Assembly (NCBI GenBank): GCA_000499405.2
Contig: HG738197.1
Coordinates: forward strand, 1 to 21,048
Length of the DNA: 21,048 nt
From: Onchocerca volvulus
Taxonomy: Eukaryota; Nematoda; Chromadorea; Rhabditida; Onchocercidae
Direction: 5' to 3'
In this document: in pieces, positions 1 to 10,122 of the stretch
Position numbering within the stretch: position 1 is the first letter of the stretch
How the letters are laid out: every line of letters starts with the position of its first letter
Translations under genes and position numbers: made by a program
Notes under the pieces: model-generated
What the model was told of the DNA's origin: nothing
Database searches by the model: none
Seen by the model: the letters and a program-made list of their open reading frames with translations, nothing else

Positions 1-111
1 CTCCTTTCTTTCGATGCAAATTTAAATCTGGTAATGTATGACTGATTATTAAAATGTCGCCCATATATTTCGGCAATTTTGAATCTTGCAGATAAATGCA
101 ATAATACTTAC

Positions 112-1897
112 CTTAACAAGTTCGCCGTGTTCCAGGGCTACGCCGATTGGATTTTCCCAGTCAAGACTAAATCCATCAAATTTGTTTTTGCGGAGAAATG
201 CTATAGCTGATTCAATGAAATTTTTGCGTTTATCCGCTGACTTTGCTATTGCCTTGAAATATTTTGTATCTTCAAATTTACATAACTGAAATACATGCCA
301 GCAATCTGTTTTTGAGATCCATCATCAAAATGTCGGGCGAGTGTCACTCCTTTCAAATAAATAGAAACGAACAGTAAAAGTTGATCCAGAATTGTAGTCA
401 CCGTAGGAAAGAAGAATCTTCAATTCTGGGTCACTCTCTTTCAGTTTTGTCACACGTGAGTACATTCCTTTCGACCAGTTGGTGTCTTCATCGTTCCATT
501 CAAAAGGTCTGAGAAAGTTATTCAAATAGGAAATGCAATGTATAATTATTATCTCAGTATGTACAAATAGTACTAGTATTTCATGAAAATTTGAAATAAT
601 TTTAGTATTTGACGCAACGGTTGCATGCTTATTATATTTCATATAAATAGAATAATGAGTTAAATCAATGGACTACACTGAATCCTATACATGGACTTTC
701 AATTTATACATCTCTGTGATTACTGCAGCAGTTAGACAAAATTTGCGAATCATTTACTGTCCACAATGCATGCATTGAATTGGAGTAGTTCTATGCAAGA
801 ATAGCGTCATAGCAGGTATTTCAAAACACAATTCATACTTCTCATTATAAGTATCAATGACAACTTACATTGGCTGGTTTGATTCATCAACTTTAGCGAA
901 TGAGTAAAGAATATGAGTGCATAAGCCTTCTGGGATATCTTCGGGTAAGAATTTGCCTTCTCCTTTAAGATGAAAATGCATATTACATTTACAATAACTA
1001 CACTTTACCTTGTTTAGTTTAGTTTTTGTGCATAATATTTTATTTTGCTTTACATATCAGTGACTGTAACGAAAGCATATTGAATTGAAATACATTCAAC
1101 AAGTTGCATGATAAAATGAATTTACATTTATACGAAAATTAAATTATTCAGTTTGCTGCTTCTAAATAAATTACTCAGTTGTTGTTTCTCGTCTACTACT
1201 AATAACATTAGATACGTATTAAAGCTTCTTTTCGATCTTGAGATCTTGCATGCTTTTCGAAATCTTATCCGAAAAGTTTCATAGTAGTTTATAAATTCTC
1301 CTTTAAATTTATTTCAGTTTTCTAATAAAGATAAAATTGTTTAAAACATCACTGAACCTTGCCGATATTGAGCCCAGTTAGTATAATAGCATCCTCGAAC
1401 ATAACCTGCAACAGACGATAGAATATAGTCTGGAGATATATTTCGGATCGATTTTATCAAATTATTTCATTTCCAATTTACCCATATTTTTTTATTTCCT
1501 TTAGAATGTTTACACTTAAATTCTTCATGTTCTTTATTAAACATTTATATCATCTTCAATCTAATTTTATTTTCATTCGTTTATTTCTCATAAAAAACTT
1601 TTATGAAGTTAAATGCACGGCATTATGCTCAATAATTTTGAGTTGGAACGATGCGTAAATATCTAATTTTTACAGTCAGAATGTTGTAAAGTAATAATCG
1701 CAATGTTTATCATAAGATTAATCGTATTAAACAGGTTGTATCTTCAGGGATGTATTTACTCCTCCTTGTCTCTTTTTCATATTTTGATGCTAATAAAAAA
1801 AAATTCATTGTTGGAATTCTTCATTGAACAACTTACCATATGCAATAACTGCATTACCAAGTATAATGAAAGGTATTAGCATAGCTCCAATTCGTAT
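112..1897 (-). CDS. GH18 chitinase-like gene A, exons 1-5, 3' end beyond window; probable pseudoenzyme or pseudogene
   Basis: Tandem paralogue of gene B with the same introns. Exons: 1897 (or 1882)-1837, 1405-1358, 962-869, 508-373 and 252-112; all splice sites are intact. The rest lies left of position 1. The encoded N-terminus has a signal peptide and [20 protein letters not shown] as in gene B. Three changes suggest loss of function. The codon matching gene B's start is ATA at 1897-1895, leaving a possible downstream ATG at 1882 that gives a shorter signal peptide. The conserved SYGG is SYGD. The catalytic DGFDxDWEYP reads DGFSLDWENP: the middle Asp is Ser and the Tyr after Glu is Asn, while Glu stays. 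The visible frame has no stop or frameshift, so a binding-only chitinase-like protein is as plausible as early decay. Confidence 0.8.
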
Positions 1898-1942
1898 TAC
1901 TTTTCAAGAGTTGTTGTCCACTTCTGCATTTCAAAATTCATT

Positions 1943-2467
1943 GTAATGATTAATTAACATTTGCTCTCATTAATTGCGAATATAAATGTTTGCATGTATA
2001 AAACATAAGTAGAATGGCATCAATCAATGAATGAAAACTTCTGAAGTCATTACTGGAACTTTATTGAAACTGAAGAAGATACAATAACGAAATAAAACAT
2101 TATTGCATTGGAAGAATTAGTACGAATAACTATAGATATTACGGAATATTAGAGAAAAATCTGTTGAGAATTGAATCTCTTTGTAATGACAGATTAGAGC
2201 TGTTTTGTGTGTCATTGACATTAAAATTCAATTTGATTTATTTCTGTGCGCTAATCATCAAAATGAATGCGCAAAGACATTTAGATGAAAACTGAAAAGC
2301 GCGAAAATATATTTTTCGTAAAATTATCGGCAAGTAGCGAAATGCGAGAGATGTAATCGTAATAATTGCTAAAAGATTGCCGACTATGAAGTAGATATAA
2401 TGCTGTCAGGCCTTTTATAAAGCGTTTTATCAATGGGAGTTTTTCTTGAAAAAGAGTAAACATCTCC
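1943..2467. other. Upstream flank of gene A, no gene recognised
   Basis: Homology to the gene B upstream sequence stops at about 1940, some 45 bases upstream of the start region, so the proximal promoter may not be shared. The rest is AT-rich non-coding sequence. Minus-strand open frames at 2281-2698 have low-complexity composition and no family resemblance. Confidence 0.5.
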
Positions 2468-2575
2468 GTGACAAAGCTGAAAAAACACAGAAAATAGCCA
2501 GGTCATTGGAAAAATACGGAAGATAGCCAGAAGCTGGGAAAACATGGGAATAGCCACAAAGCTGGAAAAACAAAG
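2468..2575. repeat. Short minisatellite, unit about 30 bp, about 3.5 copies
   Basis: Successive units share the core AATAGCCA followed by a GCTGGGAAAACATG-like segment: GAAAATAGCCAGGTCATTGG, GAAGATAGCCAGAAGCTGGG, then GGAATAGCCACAAAGCTGGA, with a degenerate first unit (ACAAAGCTGAAAAAACAC). The units are diverged from one another, so the array is not recent. Confidence 0.65.
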
Positions 2576-2599
2576 AGAGCGATAACGCAGCATTTTTTG

Positions 2600-3120
2600 G
2601 GATTTCATTAATGATAATTTCATTATATAGTAGTATGGAGAAAAACTTAAGTATAACAAAAACATTTCTTCATCACCGAGAAATACCGTGCATAACACAT
2701 CAAGTCATGAGGATCACCGGAAATACTGAAATTTGCTTTTGATCGATAAAATTGAATTCGATTGCATATGTCTATAAACTGCAAATAGAAATAAAGTTTC
2801 CAAATAAACGTAATGTCAACAGCTAATCATTAAAGAAAAAGACTAATTTCTCAAGAAGAATAAGGTATGATAAAATTGCAGTGCTTCATGTAATCATTAA
2901 TCAGAATGCTTACATTCTCGATTTATCAATTCAAATTTATTCTACCATATGCGTCTCATAGAACATTCCATTCCACAGCAATTCCAAGGTGAAAAAATTC
3001 GAATATTTTCGATATTTTTTTCGAAGCAAAATTTTCCTATAAATTGTATGGATTGAATCAAAATTATAAGACTTTCAAATTGGCTTGCTTATAAAAAAAT
3101 AAGCATTTTTACAATGTTCA
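2600..3120. other. AT-rich intergenic sequence, nothing recognised
   Basis: No open frame with family resemblance, no RNA gene and no clear repeat was seen on either strand. Confidence 0.5.
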
Positions 3121-3124
3121 GTGG

Positions 3125-3490
3125 CAAGGGCAGAATTTACCACTTCTTGATAGGACTAAAATAAGAAATTCACCAAAGTTTTTGAAATAAATTCATATAA
3201 TTTGATATAAGATTATCGGAAACGAGTGTGAAAGGTATCATTTGCGATGACAAACAAAAAATGAATTATTTCAAAATTGAAAGTTAGAATTTATACACTG
3301 CAATTTTTTTGCACCATCAATAAAGAATTTTGGTCAAAAATTTTGACTAATTCAATTAAATAACATGTAAAAATTATGGCGTAGTACGATCGATGGTCAG
3401 AAATGAACAAAAGAAATTACTATATATTTCAGTACGATTTCATCCTACTATTATTTTTTGAATGAAAAGCTAAATATCAAACTTTCGGCA
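3125..3490. repeat. Diverged direct repeat, copy 1
   Basis: Shares ordered blocks with 4865-5155, including TGAAATAAATTCATAT, GTATCATTTGCGAT, AATGAATTATT, a CAGAAATGAACAAAAGAAA-like block, ATTTCATCCT and TATTTTTTGAAT. Copy 1 is longer because it holds about 80 extra bases in the middle. It may be a dispersed non-coding repeat family or an old local duplication. No terminal repeats or coding frame were found. Confidence 0.7.
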
Positions 3491-3499
3491 TTCGGAAAA

Positions 3500-4860
3500 T
3501 CAGAAAAAAAATTTTGATTGTCCGTTTAATTTTTTAAGGATTTAGTAAAATGAGATTCTAGCCGATATTTTGTATTTTGGTAGGAAATTTATCGAAATGA
3601 ATTGTTGTGAAGCATCACATGTGGCATATAAGCTTCCGTTCGAAAAAAACACTTCTTTTTTAATAAAAGTTGGAAATTTTTATAAGTGTAATTAATAAAA
3701 TTTTTAAAAATTCTATATAAAAGAAACAGAGTAGAAAATATTTAACTCAAAATAAATAATTCTTTTTTTTTTTCTTTTCTTTCTGGTAAAGCGGCAAATT
3801 CGATGAGTGAAACATGATCAAAAATTGTATGAAATACTATAATTTCACCAAATCATTTCCATTATAAAAACTTTGAAGGCTATTTTTCATTTCGGAAATC
3901 TTCAGAAATGAAGATAATTTTCCTTACACTGCCACTCAATTTCATTTGTTTCATTACAATCAACGATTCAATTTCATCACAGAATATTTTTTTTTTTTTT
4001 CAAATACTATTAACCATGACAATGAATTTTTGAGCTTCTCCATGAAATGAAGCTTAATTGTTTAAATCTAATAGTTAATTTATCTTAGAATTACAGACTG
4101 AACATATTAAAGCAAAAAAGAGTGCATTTTGGCGTGTTTGTTGTGAAATTGGCCTTTTTTGTTACAATCAAGCGAATGCAATATATCATTTCATGAGTGA
4201 AATTATTAACTCTGCAAGTTTAACTAATTTTCTTAAAAGTTATTTTTTGCATTGCAACGCTGTCTAAGAATGAAGTTTCAAAAAATTGATAAGCAATTGT
4301 TGGAAAGATGAAATAAAATAGACTGTTGTACATAAATTTCTGTCATTCAGTATATATATTACTTCAAATATGTTTGCTTAAGTGTTTATATACTTTCAGA
4401 GTATTTATGTTTTTTGCGGTACTCATTTTATGTACTCTTTGTTTTATCACTGCTGTTCTCGTTTTAATCCGCTGTTAATTTCATTTTGAATTTTGCTCTA
4501 AAGGAAATATTGTCCGATTATAATTTGAATTTACGTGAAAGAAAGTGAAGAATCGTTCTTTTAAAATGTTGTGCAAAGTTTTTTTTCTTTTTGTTATTAA
4601 TTCTATCTTGTTTATCTAACTTCAATATATGAATCGCAATCCGTATTTCGTAATCGTTTTTAATAATTTTTTTTCAGAAATTTTAAAATTCAAATTGATT
4701 ATTTTTATTAACTTTATTATCAGAATCAGCCGATGATTTTAATAAATTAATCTTATTATTACGAAATTCTGTGAATTTCAAAGATTGAACCGAAATTAAA
4801 AACCTTTTTAGCAGACTTGCTTTTCAAGAATATAAGTAAGTGCTATTACAATTATCAATA
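3500..4860. other. AT-rich intergenic sequence with homopolymer runs
   Basis: Contains several poly-T runs (about 3764, 3988, 4580) and no convincing gene on either strand. No tRNA-like or other RNA structure was recognised. Confidence 0.5.
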
Positions 4861-4864
4861 TGAC

Positions 4865-5155
4865 AGGCAGAATTCAGAAAGTCTTAGCAGTTTTTGAGAG
4901 GTAAGACTGAGACAAGAAAATTGCTCAAGTTTCTGAAATAAATTCATATGATTTGTTAGAAAAGTATCGGAAATGATTGTAAAAGGCATCATTTGCGATA
5001 AAAAACAAACAATGAATTATTCGAGCTGAAAGATATCATTACCGACTGGCAGAAATTAACAAAAGAAATAACTATACATTGTACAGTTATTGACAATTTC
5101 ATCCTTCCCCTGAATTTATTTTTTGAATAAATGATTAAACATCAAACATATTCTA
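4865..5155. repeat. Diverged direct repeat, copy 2
   Basis: Second copy of the 3125-3490 repeat in the same orientation, about 1.7 kb downstream, with the shared blocks in the same order. It ends near AAACATCAAACAT, matching TAAATATCAAACTT at the end of copy 1. Confidence 0.7.
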
Positions 5156-5285
5156 ATTTATTCTTATATCTTTTTCTTTTTTGGATTTTATTTTTTCGAA
5201 CCTGGAAAATTCAGAAATTTTATAATTACTACTGGTGCTACTAACTGCTGCAATGGAGATTCCTCCACCATCTTCTTCGATCTCA

Positions 5286-5432
5286 TCACTGATTTGGAGA
5301 TCCGCTGAAACTACAGGTGAACTTCGCTAACTTCTCATGTTCGTTATCACTCATATGTGCTACTTCATCCTCTTTGACAGAAGTAGCCCGTTTTCGTCGT
5401 CGTCGTCCTCGTTTCCTTTGGCGATTCGTCAT
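5286..5432 (-). CDS. Possible small exon with Arg/Lys-rich start; unrecognised
   Basis: A 48-codon frame starts MTNRQRKRGRRRRKRATS, continues with an acidic stretch (VKEDEVAHMSDNEHEKL) and then stops. A second short frame just downstream on the same strand (5285-5240 region) reads ISDEIEEDGGG. The basic-then-acidic composition is unlike the surrounding AT-rich filler and resembles a nuclear-protein N-terminus. No family is recognised, no clear splice partner was found, and the length allows chance. Confidence 0.25.
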   Translation of the reverse strand: MTNRQRKRGRRRRKRATSVKEDEVAHMSDNEHEKLAKFTCSFSGSPNQ

Positions 5433-5657
5433 ACATTTCCAAAGTTGTCACTATGCTGAAAATCACTCATCATGCATTCTTCTGTGCAATGGAATACACA
5501 AATACTTCATTTTGAAACGTGCTAATATTCCTCCTGACAAATAACCGGAGAAATATCATAATCTCATTGAGACGAAGCCAAGACCTTCCGCATATATCCT
5601 AATTAACAGGTTAAAAAACTTAATTCCTATCTAGAATTTTGTCTCTTTTTACATGCT

Positions 5658-6041
5658 TTGAAGAATACTTTTCCTTCAATTTTTTTTTGTAGCACCAAAC
5701 TGATTAAACGTCAAAGAAAATATGCGGAAAATGACTATTACGTAAAATATAAACATGGTGTTATAAGACATAATAGCGGAGCTTATTTTTTAGCAATGCT
5801 TGCATACCAATCTAATTTGGAAAAAATGCCATTCAAAATGGAATACAAGTTGAAGTTAGTTTCTGATCTTATCCATCAATTCAGTGATGGAATATTTTAT
5901 TTTGTGTTATTTGCCTTAATTATCTCTGTTATAATATTTGTGCATGAGTATGAGTATTATATTATCGCTAAAGCGTACAAACTTAAGGTTGAGTCTTTTT
6001 CCATAGGTTTTGATCCTAAAATAAGATGTCAAAATAAATAG
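5658..6041 (+). pseudogene. rseP: Wolbachia-like RseP (site-2 protease, M50) fragment, inactivated
   Basis: RseP is a bacterial inner-membrane zinc protease that cuts anti-sigma factors inside the membrane. From about 5838 the frame reads as the N-terminus of the bacterial family: a hydrophobic membrane segment (FYFVLFALIISVIIFV), the metal-binding site directly after it, then AKAYKLKVESFSIGFDPKI, which closely follows the RseP consensus after the HExxH motif. The motif itself reads HEYEY (residues 96-100 of the frame, 5943-5957), so the second zinc-binding His is replaced by Tyr. The frame stops soon after PKI, where a full RseP would run on for roughly 300 more residues. The first 60 residues of the frame are not recognised. 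A nematode S2P would not look like this, so a decayed nuclear Wolbachia transfer is the best reading. Confidence 0.7.
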
Positions 6042-6198
6042 CATTGACTCAATATATCAAACAGAGCATATCACAAGGCGCTCCATGTGCCTCCTCTATT
6101 GGTTTACAATTTTAATTGAAACACTGAAAGACTTTGCAAATATATGATCCTGAATATCATTTTACAACTTTAATAGCCCATTTCATGTATGATTTTTC

Positions 6199-6462
6199 TT
6201 GCCTTCCCTACTTATACTGTTAATTTGGAATAAAGTCCTGATAAAAGATTTTTCTACACCAGAAAATAATGATATTCAAAATGGTGTTAGCAAAATAAAA
6301 TTGCAAAAGATTCTACCGGATTTTTTATTATTGCATATTGTTATATCTTCAATTCTAGCAATGCAGTGGTTAGTAAAAATCGGAAGGTATGCAGAATTCT
6401 TTGATGTATATAAACTTGTGCTAATATATGACCAGGATTACGATGTTTTTGATTGTTATTAA
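6199..6462 (+). pseudogene. Coding-like remnant beside the rseP fragment, unrecognised
   Basis: An 87-codon frame with a mixed hydrophobic and charged composition (QKILPDFLLLHIVISSILAM) starts about 160 bases after the rseP fragment on the same strand. It could be more of the same bacterial-derived insert in a shifted frame, but I cannot match it to a Wolbachia protein. Its start is only the first ATG and carries no weight. Confidence 0.3.
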
Positions 6463-7735
6463 CTATAAAAAAGTTATTTAACTTCGATAAACTTTATTTA
6501 AAAAGGATAAAGAGGATTAATTTTGTGCAAATCTATCTTTATGTTTCATGAGTCGCATTTAATTTCTGTGCTATTATCTAAAGAATGCAGCATTGGTGCT
6601 TTTTTTTCTCTTTAATAATTTTTATATAAGTCACATTAAGATAGAATAAATAAGGTTAGTTGAAGGTTTATTTAAAATTAATATACAACATGTGTAATAA
6701 ACAAAATAATACATTGATGTTACTACTTTGAATAGTAAAAAAAACACTTTCTTGTTAATCAAATATTTCATAATTAAAATTTTGAAATCTAACAGCATTT
6801 ATCTTAACAAACATTTTCTGGTTATAATTTTGGAAATCTTTTACTTTGTATCGAGCGTGAAATTTTTCCAAATAAATTAATGTAACTGTTAAAAATGCAA
6901 AGCTTTTCATTTTAACTACCAATGATACTCCGTATTTGATTTTCACTTTTTTATTTTTCTTTTTTTTTTAAATTTTTTTAAAAAAAAAGAAAAGAAAAAA
7001 TAAAAAAGAGAAAATTAAATGTGGAGGTAACAATGAAACACAAATGAACAAATAATTGCTATTATTAATTATATTGTGGCATTTTGGAATTGAAAAGTTT
7101 AAAAGACGAAACTTTTCCAATTATATTTCATACTTCTTTTCATCTTTGAATGAATTTGCAATTTCATCAAAAGCATTAATTCAGCAAGCTTTAATCCTTA
7201 TTAGAAACATTTTACTCGAAAAATTGAAATAATTGTTAAAATAATTGAAATATTTGTTAAATTAACCAGTAAACAGAATTGAGCTCAATATATATATATA
7301 TAGTAGTCAATAATTATTAATAAATTTAAATCAAACTTTTCTTCAAAAGGAAAAACGGATAGAAAGAAAGAAAGAAAAAAGTACAATATTTACTTGACAA
7401 GAAAATATATATATAATAAAAAGAAGACTATGATATTTAGTCATTTGAGAACGACAAATATTCTTTGAAATGTGATTAATTAAAAAATTTAAATGTTGTT
7501 TTAAAAAATCACGAGCAAACGTAATACATTAAAAACTCTTAATAATTATTTTAAAATTTAGAAATTTAGTTTTAATGTTTTTAATGCTTGAAATAATGTA
7601 ATCCATAGAGAAAGGATTTCATTTTTTTCAATTTGATAAACTTTTGTTCACAATTTATGCTTTGGATAATATCAATTGTATTGCAAAATAGTGGAATAAG
7701 AGCTAGAAAATAAATTGTTGATATAAACAGTTCTT
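6463..7735. other. AT-rich intergenic sequence with simple repeats
   Basis: Holds a T/A hairpin (6945-7009), short (AT)n runs near 7288 and 7406, and GAAA-rich tracts near 7360. No gene is recognised. The short minus-strand frame at 6755-6946 is compositionally ordinary for AT-rich filler. Confidence 0.5.
6945..7009. repeat. Poly-T/poly-A inverted repeat (hairpin)
   Basis: The left arm CTTTTTTATTTTTCTTTT and the right arm AAAAGAAAAAATAAAAAAG are near-perfect reverse complements around an AAATTTTTTTAAA centre, giving a stem of about 25 bp. Confidence 0.6.
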
Positions 7736-7739
7736 GGAA

Positions 7740-7956
7740 GATAAAAGGTGAAGGTCCAAGAAATTCCTGGAAAATGGGTCGAGTGGAAAAGCTGATTGAG
7801 GAAAAGACAGACTTTGTCGATCTGCTGTTGTGAGGATGTCGAGTGGTATACGGTTGACTCGCGCTACAGGACATTTGTATCCTTTAGAGATCTGCGGCAC
7901 TGAAAGCCTAGACTCTAAACCCTTCTCGCCTCCCGAGTGTCGCTGAAATCGCGAGG
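7740..7956 (+). pseudogene. Pao/BEL retrotransposon Pol C-terminus (DUF5641-like), frameshifted
   Basis: This is the tail of the integrase part of a Pao/BEL polyprotein. One frame reads GEGPRNSWKMGRVEKLIEE. After a one-base frameshift near 7805-7815 a second frame reads LCRSAVVRMSSGIRLTRATG, then HLYPLEICGT. This matches the W-x-x-G-R-V ... R-x-V ... TR ... LYPLE pattern of the domain that ends Pao/BEL Pol. The second frame stops at TGA inside the start of the LTR (GAG TGT CGC TGA), as is common when Pol runs into the 3' LTR. Upstream Pol, Gag and a 5' LTR were not found, so the copy is 5'-truncated and dead. Confidence 0.75.
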
Positions 7957-8494
7957 AAAAAGAAGAAAACCAGTGATTCCTTTGTTTTAAATTTGACATT
8001 ACAGATTTGCTTAGTTGATTGTGGAATCATTTTTTTGTCCTTAAGTCAATGAGCTTTTAAAAAGAGCTCTCTTTCATCATGCGCCAACCACAAGCACATT
8101 TTCATGCGCACCAAAGGCGCATGTTCTTGATACAACAAAGGATCTTTCTTGTTTCTCCAAAATGATACCAGGATCCTCCATCCACGAAGAAGATGAGGGT
8201 CCTGAGTACAAAAATCATTTCAACGAATAAGCTGACATGAGCTCGGCCGGATGGTCCAGCTTGTGGTATATCAATTTTTCTTCTTTGCATAATCCTATAT
8301 CCCTCATTTTTTTGTATAATAATTTCTTCATGAAAGTTGTCCTTTGATATTGTCGAAATCGTAGTTGCTACGTCCGTTGATTAAAAATTAATCAAAATAA
8401 AGGTTTAATTACCCAAGTTTGAGGTTCGTTTCCAAGTGAGTAAACAACAGAATTCAACGTATTATTTTGTCACTATCAGAAAGAAAAAGCGACA
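7938..8494 (+). mobile_element. 3' LTR of the Pao/BEL remnant
   Basis: Starts TGTCGCTGAAATCGCGAGG directly at the end of Pol and ends ...GCGACA, a TGT...ACA pair; length 557 bp. It has the same ends and nearly the same length as the solo LTR at 10660-11214. Both carry AATAAA followed by GGTTTAATTACCCA (here 8396-8415). The interior is strongly diverged from the solo copy, so both are old. Confidence 0.7.
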
Positions 8495-8514
8495 AAAAAA
8501 TTATTATCTTGCCT

Positions 8515-8570
8515 TATTAAATTTTCCAAACGTGGTGGCGCCTTCATATAGACTCTTGATTTCAATACAA
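8515..8570 (+). pseudogene. Relic of chitinase exon 10, opposite strand to the genes
   Basis: TGGTGGCGCCTTCATATAGA followed by CTCTTGATTTCAAT matches the part of gene B exon 10 that encodes [11 protein letters not shown], with the Trp codon TGG changed to the stop TAG. Just before it, TTAAATTTTCCA matches the end of intron 9, but about 27 bases of exon start between the two are missing. Intronic sequence is present, so this is a genomic fragment and not a processed copy. No further exons were found downstream. Confidence 0.7.
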
Positions 8571-8574
8571 TTTC

Positions 8575-10122
8575 TGTCTCGAAATTGATAATGCTAACAG
8601 CTTGTCTGGTTGACATAATCCATCATATTAATTTTCATGTTCGTGTTACTAATTTTTGAAATTAACTTTGTTTTATTTTCGCTTTTGGAATTCAAAGCGT
8701 GAAACTCAATAAATATTTATAGCCAGCAGCATTGATTTAGAGAAGGTATTCTGGGGAGGCTTCAATCACATAATCGTGTTGTGATTTTCGGTAGAATTAT
8801 AGTCCGGAATCGATCGTGGTGCTACATGTTTTGCATGTCAGCTTTGTCCAATTCTATATGTATAAGGTAAATTCATCACGCTCGTTCACGTTTATAAATC
8901 GATAACAATTTTATATTCAATATTCACTTACAAATACACTGTAAATTATATCTGTCTGTAAGTAAATATTATAAAGTAATATTTTTTTTTCTTTGCCTAT
9001 TTTACTCCTGTCTACGTGTTATTTTATTTTGTGATCCTTACATTTGATAAAGTAATATTTTTTTTCTTGATGGAATATTTCATATGGAACTGCGAATTCA
9101 TGTGATGAATTGACGATAGAATAAACGTTATCTCTGGCTCAAAAATATACACTTTTTGAAGCATCAAATTTTAGCGTAATTGCCTGGATTCAATTATTTG
9201 ACTTTCGAAATTGCTGTCTTATGTCGAAATATTCTCGAACTTTTCTTTGTTTAAATTTACTTGAAGTTTTATTTTTTGAACAAGAATACGATTGATCTGA
9301 TAGCTGAGAAGTTATAGTATTTCATAGATTTAATCTTCATGTTTTCGTATTGCTGCTAACATCATTTTTTTTTTTTCATATCGTATATTAGACACTAATT
9401 TTGCATTTTGTCAAATTTTCAATTCTCCAGAATCATTCCATCTTTAATTTGTTTATTATTCATTGCTTTTTAAACTAATATCATTCGTCTATCATTCAAG
9501 AATGGCTTCGTATCTTCATTCCTTTATGTTTTGACAGTATATTTTGCAGTAAAGATTTTTTTTTTTTTTTTTTTGACTGTTTGTTTATTCTTTTATTTAG
9601 ATGATTCCTCATTGCACTCATACAAGATTCCCATACAGTGAATAACAATTTATTAAATAATACATGATGTTGCCATCGTTATCTCTTTTATTAAGTAAAA
9701 TATTATTTTTGCTCTATAAATTAAGCAACTTGTTTCAAATTTTTAGCATTTAGTATTCGGTTGAATGATATGATGATCTTAATGAATGAACTTCGCATTG
9801 TTCATTCATTGCATATATTTTTCTTAAAGAAATTCTAAATTTTGAACGATCCAGAAATAATACCGCTTCAGAATGAGTAAACAAGTTACAAAAATTATTT
9901 TCTTAGTCTTAATGATTTCTAGCCTACATAATTCTGCCATATTTTTAAACAAATTTATACATCAATACAGCTTGCAATAATGTGATGCAAATGTAGAATT
10001 GAATTATTAAAGGATATTATTATCGCACGGACCGAGTTATTTTTTCGTGTGCTATCAAGATTTTCACTCCAAACTTTTACTTTATATTTACGTACATCAT
10101 GGGAATGGTAAATCATTTGCAT
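8575..10122. other. AT-rich sequence 3' of gene B, nothing recognised
   Basis: No gene, RNA gene or clear repeat family was seen. The segment ATAAAGTAATATTTTTTTT occurs twice (about 8970 and 9049) and long poly-T runs occur near 9366 and 9557. The end of the gene B 3' UTR should lie here, but I could not fix a poly(A) site. Confidence 0.5.

Noticed and set aside
325..642. Minus-strand open frame of 105 codons
   Set aside because: Only its middle (508-373) is coding, as exon 4 of gene A. The ends are intron read-through on both sides.
2281..2698. Two overlapping minus-strand frames near the 30-bp repeat
   Set aside because: They overlap each other and the minisatellite, are Phe/Leu/Ser-rich as expected of AT-rich filler, and match no family.
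7581..7999. Two overlapping minus-strand open frames of 97 and 98 codons
   Set aside because: They are antisense shadows of the Pao/BEL Pol remnant on the plus strand, which has clear family resemblance.
8102..8290. Minus-strand frame of 62 codons
   Set aside because: It lies wholly inside the Pao/BEL LTR and resembles no protein family.
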